A model generated the notes under the pieces. It was not told the origin of the DNA, made no database searches, and worked only from the letters and a program-made list of their open reading frames with translations. Below, one piece after another: positions 23,600 through 36,049 of a DNA stretch of 64,000 nucleotides (positions are counted from its first letter, which is position 1; each line of letters starts with the position of its first letter). The position numbers and the translations under genes were made by a program. This stretch comes from Dendrolimus kikuchii. Taxonomy: Eukaryota > Arthropoda > Insecta > Lepidoptera > Lasiocampidae. The stretch lies in NCBI GenBank assembly GCA_019925095.2, contig CM034391.1, positions 8,398,551 to 8,462,550 of the forward strand, read 5' to 3'.

Positions 23600-23955
23600 T
23601 ACTCTCACTCACCCTACGAAACATGACCACCTTAAGAGGATTTAAAAGGCACCTCGTGGAACTAAATGCCGCTGTATGTAGTAAACCTCGTACGTATGCG
23701 CTCACGCCACCGATATGTGGTGGAAATACCAACAAAGCGGACAAAACGGTATACTTCCACTGTTATCAAACGTACCGCTGAAGAGTGGAACTCTTTACCG
23801 TCGTCTGTTTTTCCTGAAGAATACAATCTAGGTGTCTTCAAGTCTCGCGTAAACAGGTATCTTCTAAGTAAGCGTGCTCCACCTTAGACTGCATTTCCAC
23901 CTGACACCAGGCGCAATGTCAGTCAAACAAGCGAACCTATTCATTATAAAAAATA
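23600..23955 (+). pseudogene. CR1/Jockey-type LINE, C-terminal fragment copy 1
   Basis: The frame to the stop at 23885-23887 contains [19 protein letters not shown] and [16 protein letters not shown], the conserved C-terminus of CR1/Jockey-group reverse transcriptase ORFs in Lepidoptera. The 3' UTR with CAGGCGCAATGTCAGTCAAA and GCGAACCTATTCATTATA is shared with copies at 37600-37930 and 56165-56610. The element is strongly 5' truncated, as usual for LINEs. Confidence 0.75.
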
Positions 23956-24659
23956 AGAAACAAAAACTCACTTTCATATAGTTTGGAATTGGATAATTAG
24001 AATACAAGACGAAATATAATATAAAAAATTCAGATCAAAACTTTAGCTAGAAACTATATTACATCTGTACCGTATTAAGGATATATTGTAAATAATCCCA
24101 AAAAATATTGTAAATTCGTGGTCTGTTTGACTCGAAACGCAAGAAAGTATTTAGAACATCAACTTATAGTTAAAGTAATCGTTAGTAGGTTTCCCTTATC
24201 CGTTAAAACTTGTTTTTTTTTGAGTTTACTCCTTAAGAATCGAATTTTTGAAAGCCCGAATAAGTTGAGCTGTGAGCTATATAGTTTATTAAATCCAGCA
24301 TGGCCACCCCACGTGGCAGTATCTATTTCTATCTTGTAAACTAATTTTACAATTAGTAGGTTTAATCAGCTTGTTCATGTGTGTTAGTTCACAGACTAAA
24401 GTGAAAAGAGTACCCGAGCTTGGCAAAAAGCATGCACCACTTAGACAAGATTTTTTCTTAATTTGCATATTCTTACAATTAGTACGTTCGGAAGGTGAAG
24501 GCAAAGGTCTTGAAGAAACCCGCACGATGAAGATTACCGATGCGTAAAAGCCACCTTCAACAAGCGTGGCAGGTTTACGGTTTTCCCGAAATTAGGCCCC
24601 CCGAACTGAATATAATTGCAATGGAATGTCTATTGATTTATTTTTGTTTAATTTTCAAC

Positions 24660-24895
24660 GAATTGATCTTCATTGCCGGACGAAACCTTTCCCAAATTTA
24701 CGCACACATATACCGGTCCTCTGCTTTCCTCGTCCAGGCTCTGTCGGCGACCTTGTGTGGGTCGTCAGTCCACCGGACTGGAAGGCGTCCTATACAACGT
24801 TCACTGAGAACCGATCTTCATTCCAGAACTTGTTTGCCCCATCGGCCGTCGATCCTGTGAGAGATCAGCCCACTGGCACTTCAAGTTACTAAGTT
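24660..24895 (-). pseudogene. RTE-type LINE, C-terminal fragment
   Basis: Read on the minus strand across frameshifts, pieces such as DRRPMGQ, VRWTDDPHKVAD and RAWTRKAEDR match the tail of lepidopteran RTE-like ORFs (RRTDGRWG...TRWTDDLRKVAG...). Related fragments lie at 36050-36505 and 52600-52735. The plus-strand open frames here are shadows. Confidence 0.6.
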
Positions 24896-25280
24896 GTCGA
24901 GCTATGTGTGTTGGTACCTTGCATCTCTCTTGATTACATAAAATAAATCCTACTCATCTCTATTATAAGTCAACTACAAAGTTGTTCCATAGTGCCAAAT
25001 GATATCCTTTCAAGGTGTTTGACTTGAACAAAGCCAATTGTTTCCCAAGTAGACCTTCGTGTACTGTCATCGCTATTCAAGATGACCTCAATACAACATT
25101 TTCAAGGGAAAATAATACAATAAAACAATTATATAATAAACGTATAATAAAGTTGATTATTTTTATAATAATGTACAAGAGGTAGTTGTACATTGTTGTA
25201 AATAATCAAATATAACGCAGCACGGTATCTTGTGACACCCCATTTTTAAACACTAAAGCCTAAAGTAAATAAAGTAAAGT

Positions 25281-25351
25281 GGCCGAAACGTCGGAAAAAC
25301 AAAAATCAAATAAATTACCGCGGTTAAAACCGTTAAAACGTAGTTTTATTA
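25281..25351 (+). repeat. Dispersed repeat family D, copy 1
   Basis: GGCCGAAACGTCGG is followed by ACCGCGGTTAAAACCGTTAA and AACGTAGTTTTATTA. Shorter copies of the second block lie at 34209-34258 and, inverted, at 38770-38810. The parent element is unknown. Confidence 0.55.
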
Positions 25352-25544
25352 CTAAAGCCTATGTTACAACTTTGTACAAAACTAGTCAAAGATTTATTTT
25401 AGCATGTATGTAGGTATATATTTCTTGAAATCTTTTTATTATAAATTACCAAGCGCCCAGAAAGGAAGATTATTTTTGAATCAAGTGTATTTCATATAAT
25501 TCAATTAGTACAATAAACACTCTCTCTTTTACTCTCAGCGTAAC

Positions 25545-25640
25545 CCAGTCATTTGGAGTCGGCACAGTATGTCTTTTTCTTTGGCAGAGGGCCGCTGTTT
25601 ACGGGGGTATTAGTGGACCTTCACCTCTGCTTTACGTAGT
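25545..25640 (-). repeat. RTE-type LINE tail remnant
   Basis: GGAGTCGGCACAGTATGTCTT followed by a TTTCTTTGG run is the antisense of the ...KKKTYCADP... tail of RTE ORFs. A clearer copy of the same end lies at 34450-34610. The adjacent stretch to 25945 is GC-richer and unassigned. Confidence 0.45.
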
Positions 25641-26250
25641 GGTTTAGTACAGCCCTGCTTCTCTGGGTTCGTACCAATCTGGATCACTAGAACGTTACAG
25701 TGCAGTGACTCTGTCCTAGATCCTGTGGCGTTCTTACTTAGTTATTTATCTTTTTGAGAACGCAGGTAGGCTTAATGGGTAGCTCGTCAGCCTCTTCATT
25801 CATTGGAAGAGGGAACGGAGTCGTCAGGTACGAGAGTCCCACACGCACTCGTGCAGGCAGCACTAGGCGATACATTTGGTCTTCCCCAGTGTCCTGGGCC
25901 CGAGTGTGTATCGCAAGAAAAGACATTCCCTGCGTTAAAAAATAATATGTCTTTTCTTCAAAATAATATTGTAACAGCAAAATTCTTCATACCATTCTTC
26001 AGTCATTATTTTTATATGTCATCCTTTATACAATCTATTTCGTTTTCAAGCTAGAGTCCGCGCCACAAAAGGCTTCGAACAGGCGCCGCGCTGCAAGCGC
26101 CTGCCATAGTAATTATTTGCTAATCCGTAAATCGATGTAGGTAATTAATAAATACAAAATATTCCTTAATTAAAGCTGTAAAATCCAGGCTACTTTACGA
26201 ACAAAATTCTATCAAATAGCGGAGGTGCCACTTTAGTTCCTTTATTTTCC

Positions 26251-26272
26251 ATATATATATATATATATATAT
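26251..26272. repeat. (AT)n microsatellite
   Basis: An uninterrupted run of about eleven AT dinucleotides. Confidence 0.9.
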
Positions 26273-27149
26273 ACATATAACTAACTATTCACAATTGCAT
26301 AATATAATAATTAACATATCGTGCTGTCTTCTAGGCACCTTGTGTATTAGAAGTCCTTATTTACGCAGTTGTTTTTTAACTTGATTATATTACTATGAGT
26401 TTTTTTATACTAGGTACCTATTCGAGAAAGGTTTTGATTCAATTTCTATATACAAATCCGATAAAATTAAAGAGCTGCGTTACCTCTTGTTCGCCAGCAA
26501 AAACATAATTTGTCATTTTTATCTTAATAGTTAAATTGAAGAAAAATTAAGTTGTTTTTAAACAGTAAAAAAATATTGACCTTATTTAGTGGACGGCAAG
26601 CTATGATTACTTGGTATAAATGCGGCACATTTTGACGCGGGTCGTATGTATACCAACCACAATGGCATGAATCATTTTTCCCACAATTTAACACCCAGGG
26701 ACATTGACCAATATGGTCGCCAAGCATAAGCGTCGATCAAAACTAAACTTGTAATAAATGTTAAACACAGCATAAAATATCGTAATTACCGGCATCGTTA
26801 CTTGGATATGTAGTTTTAATGATTTGTACTTTATGATAAATTAGTATAAGAACAAAACATTATACAGACCATTTACAAGTTTTGTTAATATATAGGTAGT
26901 TTAGAATTTTTTTTAACAGTTAGTGCCATCTATTACCAACTAGAAGAAAATAAAAATACGAGATTGAAACCGGGTACATAAGAAACAAAAAACAATTACA
27001 ACATCTCAAAATTTAAAATTAAACTAGGTTATTTATACTTATCTTACACGAAGATTTAAAGTAATTTAAAGTTAAAGTTAAAACTATTTTAATTACATTC
27101 TTTATTTAAACTAGACTACTGCCATCTGTCGTTCAATAGCAATACTTAC

Positions 27150-27324
27150 ATGCTCGCAATGCGTCAAGAGACGGCGGTAAGGTCGCTGAGCTACCTCCCT
27201 GCATTGCCGCTAGAGCGGCGTAAGACTCACGATCGCATGGTATCACTTCACTGTATTTTCTTTTTCTATGTATTATTGCTTTCCACATATTAAACTTTGG
27301 TCGTTTTTCTCTTTGTAGACTCAT
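27150..27324 (-). CDS. Candidate alternative first coding exon of a minus-strand host gene
   Basis: On the minus strand an ATG at 27324 opens 58 codons plus one base, ending ...SLDALRA and then GCAT|GTAAGTAT, a perfect insect donor at 27149-27144. In-frame stops lie upstream of the ATG, so this would be a first coding exon. The peptide starts MSLQREKRPKFNMWKAI and has a basic stretch (HRKRKY) followed by an Ala/Ser-rich part. Its 3' half is clearly GC-richer than the surrounding DNA, as expected for coding sequence. It ends in phase 1, the same phase as the exon at 62850-63033, so both could join the same downstream exon. I do not recognise the protein. Confidence 0.45.
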
Positions 27325-27850
27325 GGTTATTTCAATACACTTTTCTGACACTATTTAAAACATATTTATAATGAAAAATAACTGAAAAAACGTTAATTCC
27401 GTTCTTGTGTATTAAGGTTTAATTACAAATAAAGAAATATGGATAAGGTCCATAAATAAATAAAGTCTTCTTGGAAACTTGAAAAATGATCTTATGCTCT
27501 AGCATTTATTACTTGGATAACATAATAATATAGTTTTGTTAAAAGTGAATAAAATAAATATTTGATCTATATTATTTGCTTAAGCAAAAATTTTCCGCCT
27601 TGTCAGTCCATTGTAATATTTGCCGTCAGCAAAATATCTACAATGTGTGAAAACAGTGGTGGAAGTAAGTTTACATAAATCCAGCCTTCGCTTGATGTCT
27701 AACACGATCATTTTAAATGTTGAAAATGTTTAAATAAATGGTTATCCCAGTGCTTTTAAGTGTTGCCTTGAGACCTCGTTGGCTGCTAACTTGAAAAGTA
27801 ACCTATTAGAACATTCAATTACTGTCTGATTTCATTTTTTTTTTAATTAT

Positions 27851-28045
27851 AGGCCGTGGTGACGCGAGGCTTATCAACTCTTCCATCGATACCTTTCAAT
27901 GCGATTGAAAGAAGGTTTGCGTGGCCAAAAGGCTGGTCTGTATTATGGTCAACGCTTTAGCATTGCCATACAGCGTGGAAATGCGACCAGCGTTTTGGGA
28001 ACGCTCCCCAGCGACAGTAACAGGGAATCCATTTTTTATCTATAA
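27851..28045 (+). pseudogene. 3' fragment of the restriction-endonuclease LINE family, copy 2
   Basis: The frame ends GLYYGQRFSIAIQRGNATSV...SIFYL-stop at 28043-28045, matching the last 60 residues of the element at 11370-13887 (GLYFGQRISVTIQRGNAASV...IYYL). Upstream, RPW and EAYQLFHRYLS align with RPWGPEAHRLYRDLS, with a stop at 27860-27862. It is a severely 5'-truncated insertion. Confidence 0.75.
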
Positions 28046-28174
28046 ATATGGATATAAGTAGTTTTGTTTTTAGATGTCTTATATATTATTTAGATATTAG
28101 TGCTAATGTAAATATAGATAGATAACAAACAAATTGTATCAAGGTAATGAATAAATACATTAAACAAAAAAAAA

Positions 28175-28433
28175 TACAGACTAATTCGGTTAGGTTTCTT
28201 GTCTGTTTGTCTGTCATCTATAGCAGCACATGGAAACTACTGAACATAATTAAATGAAACCGAAACAGAGCCCCCCCGTTAATCTTCAGAATGCTTATCG
28301 ATAAATGACCTCACTTCCGTGGGTTAAACGAATATAGCCAACAAAACGGTGGCGCTGCGGTTGCGTTTTTTATGTGCCTTTGCAATTCACTAACATCGTA
28401 GCAACGCGAACGAAGTTTCGCTTACTCGGCTGG
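28175..28433 (+). mobile_element. Helitron-like remnant
   Basis: The left part has the TTCTTGTCTGTTTGTCTGTC and GGAAACTACTGAAC words common near Helitron 5' ends. The right part has GGTGGCGCTGCGG, a hairpin GCGAA...TTCGC (about 28405-28421) and CTGG at 28430-28433 followed by T, which fits the CTRR|T end. No coding capacity. Confidence 0.5.
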
Positions 28434-28439
28434 TACTGA

Positions 28440-29970
28440 TAAAAATAAGAAATTATGCGTAGCAATATTTTAAAAGGAAGGTCAACGGTCAATCGAGTAG
28501 ATGCAGACAATTGGCATATAAATCGCTAAACGACAATTCCAGAGGCTAACAATGCTCAATGAGCATAGGGGCACATGCCCCAGCTATCACTATCGGTCGA
28601 CACATCGTTGTCCAATAAGCTAGCGTGAATCATTTTCTATTGTGAAATCACCACAGAAATAAATCTGTTGCAATCGTAACAAGATTATATAGGGAATAGA
28701 GGATCGGCAATGGTTTCGGGATAGGTATATATCAAAGAATTTATAAAGGATGTAATTATTCAAATATAATACACAACAACAGGAAGTCATTTATATCCAA
28801 AATGCCAAGTTACTCCTTAAATATTATTGAATTATTAAACGACCAGAAAATTCTTTTAATATCATTAAGCTATAGTATTTTTTCTCATACCAAAGAAAAG
28901 GAATAAAACTCTTCAACGGTATCTAATGAACTTTGCTGAATATGAATCAGTCTACATAAAACGTATAGGGTATCAATACAGGTCTTAAAAATTGTAATAA
29001 TGTTCTTTAATGACTTTTTAAAGTCATTAAGTAGAGATCAGTTCCAAAGTCATGAAATTACAAATTGTAAAATGTTGAAAAATTTCACAATATTAAAACT
29101 TACAAACCTTTCAAGCCCAAACATTCGAGTCACACGCCTATATAGCGTATAGCGGAAAATATGAGCAAAAGTTATTCTTAGCCAAGGTCTATTACCAACA
29201 AAATGTACTAGGCGTGATGCTATTATAAAACTTCCTCTGAAAATGCAATAAGAACTAGTCATAAGGGATATGTAGCCGCACCGAACCAGAAAGAAAGTTA
29301 ATGGTGCGTGATTTCCGATAGGGAAAGCCCTTATCTAGTAATGGAAAGTACTGTTCCGTTTCTAATATAAACTATACACTACAGACATTTTGGTGATGAA
29401 GGACAACAATATTTATTTACGATTTAAAAGTCTCATTGTTGAATTAATTACAAGTTTTATTTCGGTTACAATCTAGATTTAAGATTCATATTTTGTTAGT
29501 GTATATATTTGATATTACGATTGTAATTTGTCGTGTATACCAACTATAGGTTACAAAAAAATAGTGCATTACTCAATAATATCATGGAAGGAGTACTTGG
29601 CGATCTACTTGGCGATATTACTTAACCTAAATTTCAAATCCCTCTTTCCGGCGATTAAATAAATTCGTTTTTGGGTGCAAACTCACTGGCACTCCCAAAG
29701 TTGGATAATGTTACATACAGCAACGATCGAATTTTTCGTTAAGTATACACTTTTGTTTAAGCCTAATACATTTCAATCAAAAAAATCTTACATGATCTAT
29801 AAAAAAATATATATTAAAGACAACATTAAAAATACAATCTATGCTAGAGCATAAGACTAATGACTAATTGAAATCTGACCTAAAAGAACTAGATTATTTT
29901 CATTAAAACTTTCTTATTGACTCTATTAAACAATCTCTATCAGTAAAATAAAGACTAATAATAATATTAT
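28440..29970. other. Noncoding DNA, nothing recognised
   Basis: AT-rich sequence with no supported gene or repeat. Confidence 0.5.
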
Positions 29971-29974
29971 AATA

Positions 29975-30205
29975 ATCGACAGACAAACACACACATTGTA
30001 AATCCCCAAGTTGAGCAAGTTACGCCTGTATTATGGGTAATATACTACAGACCACTCTTAGGGTCGATTCCAGACACCCAGACCATAGTAAATAACAGAA
30101 AGATCATTTCTGAAATTGACCATGCCAGGAATCGAACCCGAAGCCTTTGCGTTCCAGCGAATTCGGCCGGCTTGGACTTCGCGCGCTCATCCACATAGGC
30201 CGTTA
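29975..30205 (-). mobile_element. tRNA-derived SINE, copy 1
   Basis: On the minus strand a tRNA-like head starts near 30205, with an A-box-like GTGGATGAGCGCGCG and a B-box GGTTCGATTCC (30128-30138). A body with TTTACTATGGTCTGGGTGTC and a tail ending ACAATGTGTGTGTTTGTCTG follow. A second copy at 39487-39716 is similar along its whole length, and a tail fragment lies at 57642-57703. These boxes would drive RNA polymerase III transcription. The open frame on this strand is incidental. Confidence 0.8.
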
Positions 30206-30659
30206 TTAAATACAGATAAAAAGTGACAAAAATATTAATTTTACGTACAGACATTACTTTTTTAATTAATATTTCTTCAAACTCTTTGAGTGGGTCAATA
30301 AACTAAACTTTGTACTAAATACACACATGACCAGAATATACCATATCACCCAGTGGCTCAATTTGAAAGACACACATATCCTAAAATGATATTCGTTAAA
30401 GTATGTGCTGGAATTAGTTCATACAACGGTACGTTATACTTAAAGCAATAATTGTAGGTGTAAGTTTGTTAAATAATAACTGCAGCATCATTACAAATAA
30501 TACAAATGTAAAATATTTAGTTAACTGTGAATAACATCTAATACATAGCTCTAAATAAAAGACGTTTAGTTTTAAAAAGATATGTTCACTATGACACAGA
30601 TAAATATATCGCAGAAGAATATAGAAATAGTTATATTACATATTACATATTTTTATCCG

Positions 30660-30965
30660 TGCAGGAACGGAGAAAGAATACAATTTCTTGCTGCCGGGCG
30701 GCCTGTCGTAAGAGGCGACAAAACAACCCACAGCCAGGTGGTAGGGCATTTGCCCGACTGGATGGCTACCACCCCTGGTTTAGAGTATGCCGCCATAACA
30801 ACCTTGAATTGTGTTCCGGCAATAGTGACCAGGTTCCAATCTCCCTTAAGAGAGCAGCAGCGCATTTGTAGCACCTTTGGTGTTGCAAATGTCCATAGGC
30901 GATGGTAACCGCTTTCCATCAAGTGGGCCGTCTGCCTGTCTGCTGAACTCGTGCAATAAAAGAAA
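30660..30965 (+). mobile_element. SINE-like retroposon, family C copy 2
   Basis: The unit starts TGCAGGAACGGAGAAAGAAT and ends CTGCTGAACTCGTGCAATAA plus A-rich sequence. It is the best-preserved of three family C copies (others 1907-2198 and 33391-33676). Several overlapping open frames on both strands arise from it and are not genes. Confidence 0.7.
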
Positions 30966-31504
30966 TATTATCTTGTCGGAAACAAAACATAATATTAATG
31001 ACACATACGTCCAAAAGCACCTTAAATTCAATATACGTATAAACGTGATATTTTTCAATTGATTTCTTATAGGATTTATAGGTATTCATTAGATAATATA
31101 CAGAATTCACTATTCAAAGCCGATGATTTTTTTTGTATGTGCTAACCCTATGTTTAGAAAAAAACTGTTATATAATCTAATAAACCTATTCTACAGCGAG
31201 TGACAGACGTGCGAGTAAGTACGCGTAATTATGGTTCGATGACTTTTTTCCCCTGTGAAAGATCACTTAGGTGACATACCGGCAAAAGTTGTCGTCGAGT
31301 CATAAACACACGCAAATGCTTGCAACTCTCTCTTCAACCGCTGAAAACATCGCGTTCTTTCTTGTATGCCTCAACGCCATACCTATGCCATATAAACGCC
31401 AGTTTGTTGTTTTCGAAAGTTAAGACATAGACATATAAACACTTTTTTGTTCTACAAAACAAAAATTACAAAAATGCGCAACACGACAGTTAGTAGGTTA
31501 AACT

Positions 31505-31740
31505 AAAGGCGGCCTTATCGCTAAAAGCGATCTCTTTCAGGCAACCTGACTGAAAGGAAATTCTTATGTTGTTTTTTAAAATAAAATTCTCATTCCCTCT
31601 ATCGCATCTTAGAAGGTAGCAACGCACTGGCATCGCCTCTTGTATTGTAAACGTTTATAGGCGACGGTAACCACTTTCCGTCAGATGGGCCATTTGTCGT
31701 TTGCCCGCTTCAGATGATAAAAAAGTACTAATTAATATTT
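31505..31740 (+). mobile_element. Degraded retroposon (GGCGGCCTTATCGCT type)
   Basis: It starts AAAGGCGGCCTTATCGCTAA and AGCGATCTCTTTCAGGCAAC, and ends with GGCGACGGTAACCACTTTCC, CAGATGGGCCATTTG and an A-rich tail. The tail is related to family C. A more broken relative lies at 47625-47972. Confidence 0.6.
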
Positions 31741-32626
31741 TTTATATTAACCATAAAAATTCTGTACGTGCTGAAGACAACATAATATACACTACCCATC
31801 GTATTACAATCGTTTTAAATATTAAAACAAAAGACAAACTAGCAATTTAAGCTCGTTTAGGTTCAGACAAAATAATGTTCAAAACCTAAACTAAAACGCT
31901 AGAGATTAATTTAGGACTAACCTCAAAATAAAAAAACGCAATGACGTCAAATTACATTATTCACATACAGATGTGGATTATTTTGTAATACAGAATTGAA
32001 AACATCAGTCAACTTGTGTCATTTTCTTACGAAACACTAACACAAGTGACTGTAAAAGAAGTCACCGTTGAATGAAATATAAGAACATATTAACTGCTAG
32101 AACAACAATAGTTTGGAATGCTTATGATTTTTTAACGCCGCAAATATTTGTTCAACAATTAATGAAATTAGGTCAATTTCTTTAGTTATAGGTTATAAGA
32201 CTTTGAATAATACTAATTAAAAGCTGGATTCTGGCCAAACGAGATTGCGATTTTATTGTACTTGTTCAGAGAAACGTTGTGAAAGCTTTGTGATTCACTT
32301 GATAAAACGTGAATCTTTTTCAAACATTCGCAGAAAATATAATTAACTATAATCACCATTAAAATTTAAAAGTTAAATAAACAGTAAAGAAAATTAATAA
32401 CTCAAAAGGCAATTGTTATAAAAGGAACAATAGTGAGAAATAGCTTATTTGTGATGTGAATACATCTCTAAAATCGCTCATAGAATGCTTATTAACGACA
32501 CTAAAAGAAAAGTACGGGTTTAGATACTCTTAGACAATGTAGTCTAGACATCGTATCGTTTGTTTAATTAATAGATCTGCAATCTATGTCTACGTTTGCT
32601 TATAAAAGTTTATATTTGAAGTTAAG

Positions 32627-32881
32627 ATGTCAGACATGTTATATACCAGAGTTCAACTTTTTGCGAAAATCCCTGATCTGTCTCAGCTTGACAAAAAATA
32701 CCCTGAACTACGCATATACTTAAATTCACGAAATTTCATTTTCCGAGATAACAAAAATCCAATATTGATTATACCTGTCAATCAAAAGTTCATAAATACC
32801 ACGTTTGGTTATACACGGTTCATTGTCAAGGAAGAGAGAATAAATAAATACCTAACCAATGTCACTTTCATATTTGTATAA
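32627..32881 (+). CDS. Candidate small ORF of unknown function (84 codons)
   Basis: An ATG-started frame of 84 codons (starting MSDMLYTRVQLFAKIPDLS) has varied amino-acid composition and no low-complexity signature. TATAAAAG lies at 32601-32608, close upstream. There is no recognised domain, signal peptide or membrane segment, and no splice context was found. It could be a chance frame or a degraded transposon piece. Confidence 0.2.
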   Translation: MSDMLYTRVQLFAKIPDLSQLDKKYPELRIYLNSRNFIFRDNKNPILIIPVNQKFINTTFGYTRFIVKEERINKYLTNVTFIFV

Positions 32882-33390
32882 TATACGTAGGTGAATTATT
32901 TCTTAATCTATATGTTCTAGGGACTTATTTACGAAAATTAGTTACAATGCAAGTGGCCAATGACCTTGTGGTTAGAAATTAACCATCAACCAAAGTACCG
33001 CTTGACTAACAGCAAGGAACTACAGAGCGTAAAACCATAATTAAACTTACAGCTTTGTCCTTTGGTAATTCACCATTGTGTTCACCAAATCTAGCTGTCC
33101 ATGTCATGCTGGAAGTTTGCATACAATAGATTATAATATACTAAAATGATTCAATCAAGTAGCTGCGGTTGTGGTTCGTAAACCTTGTGTTGTCTTTGTG
33201 TCGCCAAAAAGATTATTCTACGAATGTAAGCACATAAAGGACATCAAAAATTACGCGAAGGAAGTGAGTGTCAGGCGGTACGCATTTATAAAGCATTTTT
33301 CTAAGTTATTTTGGAGTTTCCTTAATAATATAATAAAAATAACCTATAAATGTCCTACTGCTAGACTGGAAACTGAAATTTTCTTTTGCC

Positions 33391-33676
33391 TGCAGGAACG
33401 AAGAAAGAATACAATTTCTTTCGGCTGGGCAGCCTGTCGCAAGAGGCGACAAAACAGCCCATAGCCAGGTGGTAGGGTATTTACCCATCTGGATGGCTAC
33501 CACTCCTGGTCTAGAGTATGCCTCCATAACAACTTTAAGCTATATTCCGGCATTAGTGGTCAGGCTCCAGATTCCCTTTGGAGGCGGCAGCACATTGGTA
33601 GCACTTTTGGTGTTACAAATGTCCATAGAAGATGGTAACCGCTTTCTGTCTACTGAAATCATGCAATAAAAAAATA
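33391..33676 (+). mobile_element. SINE-like retroposon, family C copy 3
   Basis: It begins TGCAGGAACGAAGAAAGAAT at exactly the same point as the copy at 30660 and ends ATGCAATAAAAAAA. It is more diverged and lacks the AGTGGGCCGTCTGCC block near the end. Confidence 0.65.
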
Positions 33677-34208
33677 GATTTACGGGCAATATCACCACCA
33701 CGCTCATTCAACTCTACGATATAATCTCGATTAATCTACAAATAATACTTTTCGTTTTAAAAAGTTAAGTCATCTTTTTTTTAAAGTATCATCATGTTCA
33801 GTGTAGCATAGCCAAAGCGAACACAGTGATTAACATTCCTCTGTTTTTATAAAGAGCAATGAGATTTGTCTAAGTTGTTGTATAAAAACATGGATCTAGT
33901 TTGTCATCGTAAATACAAAATAAAAAACATTACGCTCCCTTTTGCGGTTTAGCGGCAATAAGTTCTGAAGTAAAGTCTTTTTTTTATATTTGTTATTAAG
34001 AAAAATAAAAGAATTTATAATCCTATCGTATATATATCGTATCGTGTAAATCAGCGCTACACGTATATTATATTCTATACATAGGCAACATTATTTCCTT
34101 CATCATAATATAGGTACTCTTTGTCGGACATCAATGTTATTCAAAATGTGCTTACGCATAAGGGAATCCTTGTAGGAAAAATAATATAAAATATTGTAAG
34201 AAGTTGAT

Positions 34209-34258
34209 GAATAAAATAATATGCCGCGCCTAAAACCGTTAAAACGTAGTTTTATTGC
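34209..34258 (+). repeat. Dispersed repeat family D, copy 2
   Basis: GCCGCGCCTAAAACCGTTAA and AACGTAGTTTTATT match the block at 25319-25351. Confidence 0.55.
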
Positions 34259-34449
34259 AAGTTGTATTTTTAAGATATGCATGTTTACTGAAATATTTTT
34301 TCAGTACATTGTAAATTAGAATATATAATTAGGTTAGCTAGTACGTACATACTCGTACGTACGTTACTAATGATTTTCCTAAATTCTGTAAAAGTAAACA
34401 TCTTGTTTCGACCTTTGAGAAAATAGACAATTTTAACGTATCTTTCTTT

Positions 34450-34610
34450 TAATATTGTCCCAATTACGACGTCGGCACAGCATGTCTATCGCAACATACT
34501 CTTTTATTCTGGCAAACATCCTCTGTCACAACTTAAATTATCATGTCAGCCTTCACCGAATCTATCCACTTCATTTTTGGTCTACCTTTTCTTCTACATC
34601 CATCAATCAT
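34450..34610 (-). pseudogene. RTE-type LINE, C-terminal tail
   Basis: The minus strand reads RRKGRPKMKWIDSVKADM and then, after a stop, ...DRHAVPTS, matching the GRPK.RW.D.VK.DM end of RTE-like ORFs. Only about 50 codons remain. Confidence 0.65.
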
Positions 34611-35389
34611 AAGTAAACCTGTTGTGTATTAAAAGTAAACAAAATGTCATGAAATTTCCCTAAACTTGAACTAAAGGTATTAGTTAATGTTCTGAGTTAA
34701 ATTACTCGAAAAGTTCAATTATACTATGCTAATAACGTCGTAGAAAAATATTTTATGTTGGAACATGTACGTAAATCTTTTTTAGCTACAAGACCGCCTT
34801 TTGTGCACAATACAATTATTATAGTTCTAACCTGAATCTTATGTTAGTATACTAGTACAATAAACAGTTACAGAATTAGAAGGTAATATCTTGACCAAGG
34901 GCAAATTAATACAATTACGTTAATTGATTCTTGCTTGACCAATCGTTATAATTACTACGATCATAATGTCCTCCAAATTAACCTTGTATTAGTCGTTTAA
35001 CGCCTGATGATATACAGTTGGCACAATACCAACTATTGTTTACATTACATTACTCCATAAAATACACCTAAAACTGTTTTTTACACGCAGACGACGTACT
35101 CTTTGCGCGATGCAATAATACGCATTTTATCACCAAAGAAGTATACGGGAAGCGTCAATTGTTACATAAAACATATAACTCTGAAAGATTCGAAGCCTAC
35201 ATTTCTAGAGGCTACCATAAGTCATTGTTTGTTATAATATAGAAAAACACCACTAGTTTAATTAAGTATTTCTTTTCAACCAACATTTCATCATTCGAAA
35301 CATATTTCTTGACCAAATCAGCCAAAATTTTAAATTCTTAATAAATTACTTCTCAATATCATATGGGGTAGTTTATTCATTGATATCAA

Positions 35390-35447
35390 TACAAATTTGG
35401 GAACACTTCCCACCGACAGTGATCTGAACTACATCTTTTACTTGTAA
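35390..35447 (+). pseudogene. 3' fragment of the restriction-endonuclease LINE family, copy 3
   Basis: Only the last 17 codons survive: LGTLPTDSDLNYIFYL-stop, aligned with the TFPTDSDLGPIYYL end of the 13-kb copy. The stop codon falls at the same place. Confidence 0.6.
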
Positions 35448-35849
35448 ATACAAATTTAAATTATGAATTGCTAACCTTTTGTAATCAAAGGGTTTCCACA
35501 GAGCCCATTTCAGTTAAGATTCAATGCTTTTTCCATTGCTTGCGAACAAAAATGCAATACCTCTAATAAGCTGGTAAAATCAAACGATCCATAGACTGAC
35601 GTAAAGACGCTTGATTTCATCAATGAATTTAGACAGAGGAAACTGTACGTCAATGTGCCTTCACGGCATGTTTCATTTTGGAGGAAAATGATTCATGTAC
35701 TAACATATTTGGGATCTTACTTTTAGGTTGAATTTGATACGACTTGATGAGTTAGCAAATATCTTTACTTATCACATTATTGTTAAGCATCAGTCATAAT
35801 GATAAAGCCAAATAAGGAGTTCATTTTTGTTGCTTACAACAATGTAAAT

Positions 35850-35935
35850 AATTAAACTGACAGACGGCCCGCCTAATGGAAATTGGTCACTGTCGCCTAT
35901 GGACGTTATCAACATCAGGGTCGTCGCCAACGTGT
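35850..35935 (-). repeat. Family C-like retroposon 3' end
   Basis: The minus strand has CGTCCATAGGCGACAGTGACC, CATTAGGCGGGCCGTCTGTC, the same tail words as the family C units. The rest is absent. Confidence 0.55.
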
Positions 35936-36049
35936 TGGCGGCCTTGAAGATGTTTTATAACAGCTATCTTCAAGGACGAAAACAGTCATCACATTAAAAC
36001 CACAGGTGGTATTTATTGTAACGAACTGGTTATAATTAATTTCGTCGAC

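Noticed and set aside
30120..30205. tRNA gene on the minus strand
   Set aside because: A and B boxes are present, but the ends do not form an acceptor stem and a SINE body follows; the same layout recurs at 39640-39716.
30653..30922. Overlapping frames on both strands around 30.6-31.1 kb
   Set aside because: All lie in the family C retroposon; the same frames appear, broken, at 1805-2125 and 33306-33527.
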